Assembly: GCF_025370775.1 (NCBI RefSeq)
Contig: NZ_JAMXEX010000004.1
Span: forward strand, 1-64,000
From: Ancylothrix sp. D3o
GTDB lineage: Bacteria; Cyanobacteriota; Cyanobacteriia; Cyanobacteriales; Oscillatoriaceae
Direction of reading: 5' to 3'
Length of the DNA stretch: 64,000 bases
Below the pieces are notes generated by a model. The model saw only the letters and a list, made by a program, of their open reading frames with translations, had not been told where the DNA came from and ran no database searches. Position 1 is the first letter of the stretch. Every line of letters starts with the position of its first letter. The position numbers and the translations under genes were made by a program. This document shows, one piece after another, positions 46,776-55,308 of the stretch.

Positions 46776-48530
46776 TTAGAAAGAATAAGGAAAACTGTAC
46801 CCAATTCCCAAAATAAATCTCGCTCCATCTCCAGCATTGCCGGTAATATCAGCAAACGCCGGAGTAATCACAAGCGGAATATTTCTAAATGGAACAATAG
46901 ATGCACCCAAAGTTAAATCTTGACCCGTCCAGTCGGCAATTAAACTGACAGGTTCCGCCACCCGTAAACCCAAACTGCCAAATACATTGACAGAGCCTTG
47001 GCCGTTTTCAAAATCCCATTCCGATTTAAAACGACCTGTACCTAAACCCACCGAAGCAGTTAGGCTACTGAAGGGTTTTTCGGGACTATCTTGTAAACGG
47101 AAAACTTTACTGACTACACCATATAAACTGGTTCCTGAATCGGTTCCCCCCCAAACGAGTAAATTTTCAACCCCAACTGCCACTGCCATATCATCAGGTA
47201 AAATGCGGTGTAGCTTAAAACTGACACTACCCCGTCCCAGTGTCCCTGGGTCGCCGCGTCCGCTGTTGGCCAAATCTAAAACAGCGACGGCAACTTCCAG
47301 ACCAACAGATTTTTGGGCGTCCCCGACACCAAAGCCAAAAGAAACGGCTCCATCAGAAAGGTTGGTATAGCGAGTGCGGGCTTGAAAACTTGCTCCTATA
47401 AAAGCATTCCCATAATCGGCACCGAAAGCTGTAGGACTGCCAGAACTCGATCCAGGTGAAATGGAACTGAAACTTGGCAAAAGCAAAGCGGCTTGGGGAA
47501 TTGGAATTCGTAACTCATCGCGGAGGCTGGCGGGATCTTCCGGTGCCGGTGCCGGTTGTGGGGCGGGTTGCTGAGCCGTAGGTTGGGGGGGTTGGTAGCC
47601 TGCAATATAGCGGGTGGCTGGATTGTCTGGGGTGAGCGAGGGAACGAGGCCGGCATTAGCAAGCGCTTGGTAGATCAAGGCTGCGGTTTCGGCTCGCGTG
47701 GCGTTTTGATTTGGTCTAAGCCGGTTGATATCCGGATAATTAACCACTAATTGATTTTCCGCCGCCGCCGCTACACTGGGCAGAGCATAGGAGGGAATTT
47801 GAGCGGCGTCTTGAAAAGAGGTTGTTAAAACGCGGTTTTGTTCTGCACCGGCAGCTAAATTTAACCCATTACTCAAAGACACCAAAACCTGTACACGGGG
47901 GATATTTTGCTCTGGATTAAAAGTATTGTTTGGATATCCCTCCAAAAAGCCGATTTGGTAGGCTTGTTGAATGCCATCGTAAGCCCAATATCTCACCGGC
48001 ACATCGGCAAATTGAATTGGGTTTCTCACCGCATTGCCAGCAAAGGCTTTGCCGATAATTGCCGCAAACTGGGCCCGCGTCACCGACTCTTCCGGGCGAA
48101 ATGTGCCATCGGGAAAGCCGCGAATAATACCCCTCGCCGCCAAAGGTTCTACAAAACTTTGTGCCCAATGTCCCTGAATATCGGGGAAAGTAGAAGCTTG
48201 GGCTACAAGAGGTTGTACCTCGTGCGTTGTTCCTGATGTCAGCAATTCCGTGACGGTAGTTTTTGCTGCCAGCGGCTCAGCTTTTTTGGCATCAACGAGC
48301 TTAACAGCTACAGCTTGGTGGTTTGTTGTTTCTGGGGGTAGGCTTTCTGAGTTTTGGGGGGTCTGCTCTTGCACTGCCACATTGAGGCTTTCAAGCCAGT
48401 ATGCCGCCGAAGCAGGGGACATCAGCATAAAACTGCTGAATATCGAGCTTACAAATAAAAGCTGTTTCCACCACAAGAAAAGCTCGTGGCCCTTTGCGCT
48501 GGGATAAGTTTTAAATCGTGTTGATTTCAC
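46776..48530 (-). CDS. SLH-domain outer-membrane protein
   Basis: A 584-residue protein. I choose the GTG at 48530 because an AGGAG box sits seven bases upstream; the frame extends eight codons further to a GTG at 48554. A signal peptide (LLFVSSIFSSFMLMSPASA) is followed by a variable region. Then come three S-layer homology domains: FPDIQGHWAQSFVEPLAARGIIRGFPDGTFRPEE, FADVPVRYWAYDGIQQAYQIGFLEGYPNNTFNP, and a weaker third with YPDINRLRPNQNATRAETAALIYQAL. A Pro/Gln-rich linker and a C-terminal beta-strand-rich half (about 350-584) ending in YSF suggest an outer-membrane barrel. SLH domains bind the peptidoglycan-linked polysaccharide, tying the outer membrane to the wall. Confidence 0.87.
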   Translation of the reverse strand: MKSTRFKTYPSAKGHELFLWWKQLLFVSSIFSSFMLMSPASAAYWLESLNVAVQEQTPQNSESLPPETTNHQAVAVKLVDAKKAEPLAAKTTVTELLTSGTTHEVQPLVAQASTFPDIQGHWAQSFVEPLAARGIIRGFPDGTFRPEESVTRAQFAAIIGKAFAGNAVRNPIQFADVPVRYWAYDGIQQAYQIGFLEGYPNNTFNPEQNIPRVQVLVSLSNGLNLAAGAEQNRVLTTSFQDAAQIPSYALPSVAAAAENQLVVNYPDINRLRPNQNATRAETAALIYQALANAGLVPSLTPDNPATRYIAGYQPPQPTAQQPAPQPAPAPEDPASLRDELRIPIPQAALLLPSFSSISPGSSSGSPTAFGADYGNAFIGASFQARTRYTNLSDGAVSFGFGVGDAQKSVGLEVAVAVLDLANSGRGDPGTLGRGSVSFKLHRILPDDMAVAVGVENLLVWGGTDSGTSLYGVVSKVFRLQDSPEKPFSSLTASVGLGTGRFKSEWDFENGQGSVNVFGSLGLRVAEPVSLIADWTGQDLTLGASIVPFRNIPLVITPAFADITGNAGDGARFILGIGYSFPYSF

Positions 48531-48707
48531 ACATTTACTCCTATGACTCCTCACAAAAACTGTCTCTTGATCCCTGTACTTCTCTCTAAATTTTCCGGAA
48601 AAGCCGGTTAGGAGGCAGTTAACACTAAATATATAGGAATATCCCAGTCTAGGAATGGCTTTTATCCTGTACCAAAAGATAGATTTTGGTTGGGCTTGGC
48701 CATCTGG
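48531..48707. other. Leader of SLH gene
   Basis: Holds the AGGAG ribosome binding site used to choose the SLH start (about 48538-48542). Otherwise nothing recognisable. Confidence 0.3.
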
Positions 48708-49031
48708 TTAAACAGCTAAGCTTCCCGTAGGGTTAAGGTGCTGACGCACGGCTGGCCTGCTGGTATCAGAGCCAACGAACTTGCCTACCCCAAGACTTAA
48801 AAGATCAGGATCTTTCGCAAGTTCTGGTTGCATAGAACCTGAAAAACTACCTTTTAAAATTTGATGCCTAGAATATGCCAACTGCCTTGAGAGGTTGTTG
48901 GCGGCATCAATGTTGGCTGTTAGTTTGTCTGTTCGGACGGGAAAGTTATTTGAATAGTTCCCGTTTTTGGAAGAGAAAAATTTGGCTTTTTGTGTTGGCA
49001 GATGAGGATCACCTTTAAATGTGTCAACACT
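48708..49031 (-). pseudogene. Startless 107-codon open frame, possible gene remnant
   Basis: On the minus strand a frame stays open from just after a TAA at 49032-49034 to a TAA at 48708-48710. Its translation has ordinary protein composition, for example VDTFKGDPHLPTQKAKFFSS, LTANIDAANNLSRQLAYSRH and PELAKDPDLLSLGVGKFVGS. No ATG, GTG or TTG with a ribosome binding site is present near its beginning; the first ATG is 41 codons from the end. It may be a 5'-truncated gene. The family is not recognised, and chance cannot be excluded. Confidence 0.3.
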
Positions 49032-49209
49032 TTACAAAAACTTTAAATTATAAAAAAATAACTTAAAAAATTGGGCAATGGGCTTGCAATACGCCACAGT
49101 GGAAGAAGGGGGTAGGGGCTGGTTCTTAAATGATATTTGTTGGTGGCCAGGATGTGGATGAACCCGCCCGTACTATCCGCGTAGAGAGTTTCAATAGGAG
49201 ATGAAATTC

Positions 49210-50577
49210 ATGGCGATTGCGACGATTAACCCAGCAAGCGGCGAAGTGCTGAAAACCTTTGAGGCGCTAACTGAGGCGGAGATTGAAGCAAAACTTGAAG
49301 CTGCACAGAAGGCGTTTTTAACTTACCGGCGCATTCCGATGACGCAGCGCGGTGAGTGGATGAAGGCGGCGGCAGATATTTTAGACCGGCGTAAACAAGA
49401 GTTTGCCAAAATAATGACGATTGAAATGGGCAAGCCATTAAAATCTGCTATTGCCGAGGTAGAAAAATGTGCGCTGGTGTGCAGATTTTATGCAGAAAAA
49501 GCAGAAAGTTTTCTAGCGGATGTGCCGGTGGAGTCGGATGCCGGTCGGAGTTTTGTCCGCTATCAACCGTTGGGGGCTATTTTAGCGGTGATGCCTTGGA
49601 ATTTCCCATTTTGGCAGGTGTTTCGGTTTGCGGCACCGGCTTTGATGGCGGGAAATGTGGGTTTGCTCAAACACGCTTCTAATGTTCCCCAATGTGCTTT
49701 AGCCATTGACGAGATTTTTCAGGAAGCCGGTTTTCCAGAGGGAGTTTTTCAGACTTTGTTGGTGGGTTCAGATAAGGTCGCCGGTTTGATTGCTGATGAT
49801 CGTGTGATGGCGGCTACTCTCACCGGCAGCGAACCGGCAGGCATGGCTTTGGCTTCGGCTGCGGGGAAATGTCTTAAGAAAACTGTCTTGGAATTAGGCG
49901 GAAGTGATCCATTTATTGTTTTGCCAAGTGCTGATCGGTCGGCGGCTGTTTCTGTTGCTGTGGCGGCAAGGCTGCTGAATGCTGGTCAATCTTGTATCGC
50001 TGCTAAACGTTTTATTGTTGCGAATGTAATTGCAGATGAATTTGAGCAAAGATTCGTAGAGAAATTTAAAGCTTTGCGGGTTGGTGATCCCTTGGATGAT
50101 AAAACTGATATTGGGCCTTTGGCAACTGCCGATATTTTGAAGGATTTGGATAGTCAAGTGCAAAACTGTGTGGAAAAAGGGGCGAGGGTTTTGGTCGGAG
50201 GTCATGCTTTGTCTGACCGGCCTGGTAATTTTTATGCGCCTACGATTTTGACAGATTTTGCTCCTGGTTCTCCGGCTTATTCTGAGGAATTTTTCGGGCC
50301 GGTGGCGTTGCTATTTCGAGTAGCTGATATCGATGAGGCGATTGAATTAGCAAATAGTACATCGTTTGGTTTGGGTGCAAGTGCTTGGACAAATGATGCT
50401 CAAGAAGCGGAACGGTTTATGGAGGAGTTAGAGGCCGGTGCTGTTTTTATTAATGGCATGGTGAAATCTGATCCGCGTTTACCGTTTGGCGGAATTAAGC
50501 GGTCTGGCTATGGTCGGGAGTTGAGTGTGCAGGGAATTCACGAATTTGTCAATATCAAGACTGTTTGGGTCAAATAA
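49210..50577 (+). CDS. gabD: Succinate-semialdehyde dehydrogenase [NAD(P)+]
   Basis: A 455-residue enzyme oxidising succinic semialdehyde to succinate. The start at 49210 is chosen over the ATG at 49201 because the AGGAG box ends directly before 49201, nine bases from 49210. Motifs are VMPWNFPFWQVFRF, LTGSEPAG (cofactor), LELGGSDPFIVL with the general-base Glu, and GQSCIAAKRF with the catalytic Cys. PFGGIKRSGYGRELS is near the end. The length matches the Synechococcus 7002 enzyme. The next gene encodes 2-oxoglutarate decarboxylase; together they replace 2-oxoglutarate dehydrogenase and succinyl-CoA synthetase. The NADP/NAD preference cannot be read here. Confidence 0.93.
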   Translation: MAIATINPASGEVLKTFEALTEAEIEAKLEAAQKAFLTYRRIPMTQRGEWMKAAADILDRRKQEFAKIMTIEMGKPLKSAIAEVEKCALVCRFYAEKAESFLADVPVESDAGRSFVRYQPLGAILAVMPWNFPFWQVFRFAAPALMAGNVGLLKHASNVPQCALAIDEIFQEAGFPEGVFQTLLVGSDKVAGLIADDRVMAATLTGSEPAGMALASAAGKCLKKTVLELGGSDPFIVLPSADRSAAVSVAVAARLLNAGQSCIAAKRFIVANVIADEFEQRFVEKFKALRVGDPLDDKTDIGPLATADILKDLDSQVQNCVEKGARVLVGGHALSDRPGNFYAPTILTDFAPGSPAYSEEFFGPVALLFRVADIDEAIELANSTSFGLGASAWTNDAQEAERFMEELEAGAVFINGMVKSDPRLPFGGIKRSGYGRELSVQGIHEFVNIKTVWVK

Positions 50578-50599
50578 AGGTTGTAAAGGTAGAAAAATG

Positions 50600-50631
50600 T
50601 AGGATGGTTTTTATTTTTAGGAACCATCCTA
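50600..50631 (+). terminator. Intercistronic hairpin between SSADH and 2-OG decarboxylase genes
   Basis: Perfect 10-bp stem taggatggtt (50600-50609) and aaccatccta (50622-50631) with a 12-base T-rich loop, located 22 bases after the first stop and about 50 before the second start. A partial terminator or RNA-processing site is likely. Confidence 0.55.
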
Positions 50632-50679
50632 GTAATGAGTTTAATTTTTTGAAGAAACCAAGGAACAGGTAAAAAGAAT

Positions 50680-52326
50680 ATGAGTGAAATGAATACTGCT
50701 GAGTTGCTTGTACGCTGCCTTGAAAATGAGGGTGTGCGTTATGTTTTTGGGCTACCGGGAGAGGAAAATTTGCACGTTTTGGAGGCTTTGCGTAAGTCTT
50801 CGATTCAGTTTATTACGACTCGTCACGAACAGGGTGCGGCTTTTATGGCTGATGTTTATGGTCGTTTAACGGGTCAGGCTGGGGTCTGTTTGTCTACGCT
50901 TGGTCCTGGGGCGACTAATTTAATGACCGGCGTGGCGGATGCAAATTTGGATGGGGCTCCTTTGGTGGCTATTACCGGCCAGGTGGGGACAGATCGGATG
51001 CACATTGAATCTCATCAATATTTGGATTTAGTGGCAATGTTTGCGCCAGTTACTAAGTGGAATGCTCAAATTGTTCGCCCTAGTATTACGCCGGAATTGG
51101 TGCGTCGTGCTTTTAAGTTAGCACAATCAGAAAAACCGGGTGCTGTGCATATTGATGTGCCGGAAAATATTGCGGCGATGCCGGTGACAGGGCAACCACT
51201 CAGTAAAGGCGACTTATCCCCAACTTTTGCGTCTTTTCACAGTATTGAAAAGGCGGCGGAGATTATTTCGCAGGCGAAGAATCCTTTAATTTTGGTGGGA
51301 AATGGGGCGATTCGTGCGAATGCGAGTGAGGCTTTGACGGAGTTTGCTACAAAGATGAATATTCCTGTGGCAAATACGTTTATGGGTAAGGGGGTGATTC
51401 CTTATACTCATCCTTTGGCTCTTTGGGCGGTGGGTTTGCAGCAACGGGATCATATTAGTTGTGGGTTTGATAATACGGATGTGGTGATTGCAATTGGTTA
51501 TGATTTAATTGAGTATTCCCCGAAAAAATGGAATCGGGAGGGGAAAACGCCGATTGTTCATATTAGTGCGATGCCGGCGGAGATTGATAGTAGTTATATT
51601 CCTGAAGTGGAAGTAGTAGGAGATATTTCAGATTCGCTTTATGAAATAATGAAACGGACGGATCGGACAGGGAAACCTGAGCCTTATGCGGTGGAATTGC
51701 GGGATAGTATTCGGGCTGATTATGAGCGTTATGCGAATGATTCAGAGTTTCCAATCAAACCGCAAAAATTGATTTATGATTTGCGGCAAGTGATGGGTGC
51801 TGATGATGTGGTGATTTGTGATGTCGGTGCTCATAAAATGTGGATGGCGCGGCATTATCACTGCGAAAGTCCAAATACTTGTATTATTTCTAATGGTTTT
51901 GCAGCGATGGGAATTGCAATTCCTGGGGCGATGGCTGCGAAGTTGGTTTACCCGGATAAGAATATTGTGGCGGTGACGGGTGATGGTGGTTTTATGATGA
52001 ATTGCCAGGAGTTAGAAACCGCTTTGCGTGTGGGGACTCCGTTTGTCACGATTATTTTTAATGATGGTGGCTATGGGTTGATTGAGTGGAAACAACAGAA
52101 TCAGTTAGGGCGTAGTGCTTTTACGCAATTTACGAATCCTGATTTTGTGAAGTTTGCCGAAAGTATGGGGTTGAAGGGATATCGGATTGAGTCTACGGCT
52201 GATTTTATTCCGATGTTGAAGGATGCGCTTACTCAGTCTGTGCCTTCGGTGATTGATTGTCGGGTTGATTATCGGGAAAATCTGCGTTTTACTCAAAAGG
52301 CCGGTGCTTTAAATTGTGCCATTTAG
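50680..52326 (+). CDS. 2-oxoglutarate decarboxylase (ThDP-dependent, acetolactate-synthase-like)
   Basis: A 548-residue three-domain ThDP enzyme. The N-terminal Pyr domain has GLPGEENLHVLEAL, the activating Glu region TTRHEQGAAFMADVYGR and LSTLGPGATNLMTGVADANLDG. A central domain (LILVGNGAIRANASEAL) is followed by the PP domain with the ThDP motif GDGGFMMNCQELETALRVG...NDGGYGLI. The sequence matches, from memory, the cyanobacterial enzyme SynPCC7002_A2770, shown by Zhang and Bryant (2011) to turn 2-oxoglutarate into succinic semialdehyde. It is often misnamed acetolactate synthase. The adjacent dehydrogenase completes the bypass. Confidence 0.92.
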   Translation: MSEMNTAELLVRCLENEGVRYVFGLPGEENLHVLEALRKSSIQFITTRHEQGAAFMADVYGRLTGQAGVCLSTLGPGATNLMTGVADANLDGAPLVAITGQVGTDRMHIESHQYLDLVAMFAPVTKWNAQIVRPSITPELVRRAFKLAQSEKPGAVHIDVPENIAAMPVTGQPLSKGDLSPTFASFHSIEKAAEIISQAKNPLILVGNGAIRANASEALTEFATKMNIPVANTFMGKGVIPYTHPLALWAVGLQQRDHISCGFDNTDVVIAIGYDLIEYSPKKWNREGKTPIVHISAMPAEIDSSYIPEVEVVGDISDSLYEIMKRTDRTGKPEPYAVELRDSIRADYERYANDSEFPIKPQKLIYDLRQVMGADDVVICDVGAHKMWMARHYHCESPNTCIISNGFAAMGIAIPGAMAAKLVYPDKNIVAVTGDGGFMMNCQELETALRVGTPFVTIIFNDGGYGLIEWKQQNQLGRSAFTQFTNPDFVKFAESMGLKGYRIESTADFIPMLKDALTQSVPSVIDCRVDYRENLRFTQKAGALNCAI

Positions 52327-52372
52327 CTATGGTTAATGGGGCAGATTTTATGGTAAGTTAGGATGGTTAGAT

Positions 52373-52401
52373 ACCCGGTTTCTGTGAGAAGCCGGGTTTT
52401 T
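52373..52401 (+). terminator. Terminator of the 2-OG bypass operon
   Basis: Stem acccggtttct (52373-52383) and agaagccgggt (52387-52397) with a 3-base loop and a TTTT run. It belongs to the same palindromic repeat family as 743-811 and 55756-55790. Confidence 0.8.
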
Positions 52402-52423
52402 AGTTCAGAAGGACTAGAAACTT

Positions 52424-52450
52424 TTGTCAAGGATTTTTTTTGTTTATACT
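52424..52450 (+). promoter_or_regulatory. Possible xthA promoter
   Basis: TTGTCA (52424-52429) and TATACT (52445-52450) with a 15-base spacer, shorter than the usual 17. They lie 35 bases before the xthA start, just behind the terminator. Confidence 0.35.
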
Positions 52451-52484
52451 TATAGCCAATTACGCTTAAAAATTAGGAGATAAA

Positions 52485-53267
52485 ATGAAAATTGCGACGT
52501 GGAATGTGAACTCAATTCGCAGCCGATTGGATCATGTTAAGGGGTGGTTGTTGAGTAATTCTGTGGATATTTTGTGTTTACAAGAAACTAAGGTTGTGGA
52601 TGCTGATTTTCCCCGCTCAACTTTTGAGGAGTTGGGGTATGAGGTGTATGTTTATGGGCAAAAGTCTTACAATGGCGTGGCGTTTTTAAGCCGGCTGCCG
52701 GTGACTGATTTAAGTTTGGGTTTTGGTGGGGTTTTGGGTGCGGATGTGGGTGATTTTGATGAACAAAAACGGCTAATTGCCGGCACGGTTAATGGCGTAA
52801 GGATTGTCAATGTTTATGTGCCGAATGGTTCGGAGGTTGGCAGCGATAAATATGTTTATAAATTGAGTTGGTTAAAGTTGTTGCAAGAATATTTGAAAGT
52901 AGCTATTGACAAATTTGATAAATTGTGCATTTGCGGGGATTTTAATATTGCTTTGGAGGAGCGAGATATTCATAACCCGAAGGCGTATAAGGGCCAAGTG
53001 ATGGCATCGGAGCCGGAAAGGCAGGCTTTGCGGGAGGTTTTAAGTTTGGGGTTGGCGGATACGTTTCGCAAATTTAGTGATGAGGGTGGGCAATATAGCT
53101 GGTGGGATTATCGCGGAGGTTCATTTGCGCGAAATCGCGGCTGGCGAATTGACCATTTATATGCAACTCCGCACCTTTATGAGCGAGCGGTTGGGTGTGT
53201 GATTGATGTTGCGCCGAGGAAGTTGGAAAAACCGAGCGACCATACGCCAGTGATTTTGGAGGTTTAA
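52485..53267 (+). CDS. xthA: Exodeoxyribonuclease III / AP endonuclease
   Basis: A 260-residue enzyme of DNA base-excision repair acting at abasic sites and 3' blocked ends. The motifs are MKIATWNVNSIRSRL (metal-binding Asn), LCLQETKV (catalytic Glu), RIVNVYVPNGSEVG, ICGDFNIALEERD (catalytic Asp/Asn), YSWWDYRGGSFARNRGWRIDH, and the terminal SDHTPVILEV with the catalytic Asp-His. An AGGAGataaa box precedes the ATG. Monocistronic. Confidence 0.95.
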   Translation: MKIATWNVNSIRSRLDHVKGWLLSNSVDILCLQETKVVDADFPRSTFEELGYEVYVYGQKSYNGVAFLSRLPVTDLSLGFGGVLGADVGDFDEQKRLIAGTVNGVRIVNVYVPNGSEVGSDKYVYKLSWLKLLQEYLKVAIDKFDKLCICGDFNIALEERDIHNPKAYKGQVMASEPERQALREVLSLGLADTFRKFSDEGGQYSWWDYRGGSFARNRGWRIDHLYATPHLYERAVGCVIDVAPRKLEKPSDHTPVILEV

Positions 53268-53341
53268 AATAAACCGCAGATGGACGCGGATAAACGCAGA
53301 TAGATCATCCGCGTTAATCTGCGTTAATCTGCGGTTAAAAA
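53268..53341. repeat. AACCGCAGATGGACGCGGAT palindromic repeat
   Basis: A near-perfect dyad. The left part, aaccgcagat then ggacgcggat then aaacgcagat, is mirrored by the right part, atccgcgtta, atctgcgtta, atctgcggtt. The family is that of 8153-8232. In RNA it would fold into a stem of about 30 bases; it may also end the xthA transcript. Confidence 0.75.
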
Positions 53342-53359
53342 TCAAAAAGAGGCAAATTT

Positions 53360-54244
53360 ATGTTTTTAGTCACCGGCGCCACTGGCGGTTTAGGCAGACG
53401 GATTGTACGGTTGTTGCGGGAACGGGGTCAGGAAGTGCGAGCCTTTGTGCGTCTCACGTCTCGCTATTCTGAGTTAGAAAATCGAGGGGCGGAAATTTTT
53501 ATTGGGGATTTGACGCGAGAGCGAGATATGCAAAAAGCCTGTGAAGGAGTGCGATATATTATCAGCGCTCACGGTTCTAATGAGGTGAGTGGGGGAGCGC
53601 AGGCGCTTGAATATCGGGCAAATATTGATTTAATTGATTTTGGAAAGGCTCAGGGAGTTGAGCATTTTGTGTTTATTTCGGTGTTGGGTGCAGATCGGGG
53701 ATATGAGGATGCGCCGGTGTTTAAGGCTAAGCGGGAGGTAGAGAAGTATTTAGAGAAAAGCGGGGTGAATTATACGATTTTGCGTCCTTCTGGTTTGGCT
53801 TCTAATTTGTTAGTTTTGGCGGAAAGATTTCGGCAAACCGGCATTTATTTGAGTGTGGGTGATTTGCGTAATAGATCGTCGGTTGTGAGTACGGATGATT
53901 TGGCAAAAATTGCGGTTGATTCGGTGTTTGTGGAGGGGGCAAAAAATCAAGTTTTTGCGGTTGGGGGGCCGCAAATTTTGTCGCGTGATGAGATTCCGCA
54001 GATTTTTGGGAAGATTTTTAACAGGGAGCCGGTGATTGTTAATCCGCCGCTTTTGGTGTTGGATGGTGTGCGTGCGGGTTTGGGTTTGTTGAATCCAAAA
54101 TTGCAAAAGTCTCTGGGTACTTTTCGGACTTTGTTGGGGAATGAGTTTTTTTGTACGCCTGAAGAAATTGCGCGGTTGGAGGCTGTTTTTGATATGAAGA
54201 TGGAGAGTTTGGAGGCTTTTGTGCGCCGGTATTTGGGGGTTTGA
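53360..54244 (+). CDS. NmrA/Ycf39-like atypical SDR
   Basis: A 294-residue protein with cofactor motif MFLVTGATGGLGRRIVRLL, then RAFVRLTSR, GAEIFIGDLTRERDM, EHFVFISVLGAD and VNYTILRPSGLASNLL. These are the usual signatures of NAD(P)-binding NmrA-type proteins, which in cyanobacteria include photosystem assembly and redox-sensing factors. No substrate can be named. The short C-terminal region (VDGMKMESLEAFVRRYL-like end) is typical. Coding strand very G/T-rich, like the genes before it. Confidence 0.82.
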   Translation: MFLVTGATGGLGRRIVRLLRERGQEVRAFVRLTSRYSELENRGAEIFIGDLTRERDMQKACEGVRYIISAHGSNEVSGGAQALEYRANIDLIDFGKAQGVEHFVFISVLGADRGYEDAPVFKAKREVEKYLEKSGVNYTILRPSGLASNLLVLAERFRQTGIYLSVGDLRNRSSVVSTDDLAKIAVDSVFVEGAKNQVFAVGGPQILSRDEIPQIFGKIFNREPVIVNPPLLVLDGVRAGLGLLNPKLQKSLGTFRTLLGNEFFCTPEEIARLEAVFDMKMESLEAFVRRYLGV

Positions 54245-54251
54245 GTTATGC

Positions 54252-54300
54252 GCTCTGGGTTCAAACCCAGAGCTACATGAATAAAGCCCCTATCGGGGCT
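54252..54300. terminator. Two adjacent hairpins after the NmrA-like gene
   Basis: The first is gctctgggtt/aacccagagc (54252-54261/54264-54273), a 10-bp stem with a 2-base loop. The second is agcccc/ggggct (54285-54290/54295-54300). Both are of the dispersed palindrome types common in filamentous cyanobacteria and probably end transcription. Confidence 0.6.
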
Positions 54301-54464
54301 AGGGAGCGTTTTATGGGGTTGGTTAATTGTTTTGGATTATCACACAAGGGCTGGGATTTGTTGATTTGGGGGTAAGATGCCGGCACTTTCCCAAAATACC
54401 TATCATAAAAATAGTTCGGCAATTCCACCGGCCCCCCTTTTCATACAATCAGCAAAACACAGAG

Positions 54465-54492
54465 TAGGTTGGGTTAAAGATCAACCCAACCA
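54465..54492. repeat. GTAGGTTGGGTT palindromic repeat, terminator candidate
   Basis: Perfect stem ggttgggtt (54467-54475) and aacccaacc (54483-54491), 15 bases from the end of the convergent minus-strand gene. A second clean copy is at 5254-5280. Confidence 0.6.
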
Positions 54493-54506
54493 AACAAACC
54501 CCACAC

Positions 54507-55280
54507 CTACCCCACCCAAAAACCCCAAGCCAAACCGAACAAAATAGCCACAAAAGCCCCAATCAAAGTATTAATAAAATTAACCACCTCATTCGTCAAC
54601 CAAACAAACTTAGATTGCAAAGTTGCGCCAATCACACTTTCCAAATTCGTCGCCACAAAAGCCGCAATCACACACCATAAAACCCCCAACAAATCAATCA
54701 TCCCAACCCCCCAACCAACCAAAGCAATCACAACAGAAGCCAAAACTCCCGCCAAAGTACCCTCCAAACTCACAGCCCCCTCCGTACCCCGTTCCACCGG
54801 CTGCAAAGTCGTAATCAAAAACGTCCGCTTTCCATATACTTTACCTATCTCACTTGCACTCGTATCCGATAACTTAGTGCTAAAACTCGCCACATACCCC
54901 AACAACAACAAAGGCACCCAAAACCCCCCACCCCAATAACCCGCCGCCAACACCCCCAAAGCACACAAAGTCCCCGTTAACGCCGAGCCCCACACATTCT
55001 CAGGCCCGCGTGCCCCCGACCGCTTCTCCGCTATCCCCAGCGCCTCTTTCTGCTTCATTCCCACCCGCGTCACCGCCGAACCCACCAAAAAATAAAACAT
55101 CACCACCCCATACCCACGCCACCCCAAACATCCCCAAACCAACACCCCCAAAACCCAAGCGTGTAACAACCCTGCCGGTGTCAGCAACTTTTTCGGCACC
55201 AAATACGCAACAATCAACAAAACCGTATTCAAACCAACAGCAACCAACCAAGGATTCAACCCATAAACTAGAGATAACAT
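54507..55280 (-). CDS. DUF92 / VTE6-like membrane protein
   Basis: A 257-residue integral membrane protein from the ATG at 55280; GTG at 55289 and TTG at 55292 are alternatives. Six to seven membrane helices are predicted. The TIGR00297/DUF92 pattern is clear: LTPAGLLHAWVLGVLVWGCLGWRGY, FSTKLSDTSASEIGKVYGKRTFLITTLQPVERGTEGAVSLEGTLAG, and NLESVIGATLQSKFVWLTNEVVNFINT. Plant VTE6 and a Synechocystis homologue are phytyl-phosphate kinases for tocopherol and phylloquinone recycling; the role here is inferred by family. Only 28 bases separate it from a divergent gene, so the promoters must overlap. Confidence 0.88.
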   Translation of the reverse strand: MLSLVYGLNPWLVAVGLNTVLLIVAYLVPKKLLTPAGLLHAWVLGVLVWGCLGWRGYGVVMFYFLVGSAVTRVGMKQKEALGIAEKRSGARGPENVWGSALTGTLCALGVLAAGYWGGGFWVPLLLLGYVASFSTKLSDTSASEIGKVYGKRTFLITTLQPVERGTEGAVSLEGTLAGVLASVVIALVGWGVGMIDLLGVLWCVIAAFVATNLESVIGATLQSKFVWLTNEVVNFINTLIGAFVAILFGLAWGFWVG

Positions 55281-55308
55281 CGCATTCACCAAAAACTACA
55301 AATTCATT

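Noticed and set aside
50680-52326. Acetolactate synthase large subunit
   Set aside because: Adjacency to SSADH and strong resemblance to the cyanobacterial 2-oxoglutarate decarboxylase favour the latter.
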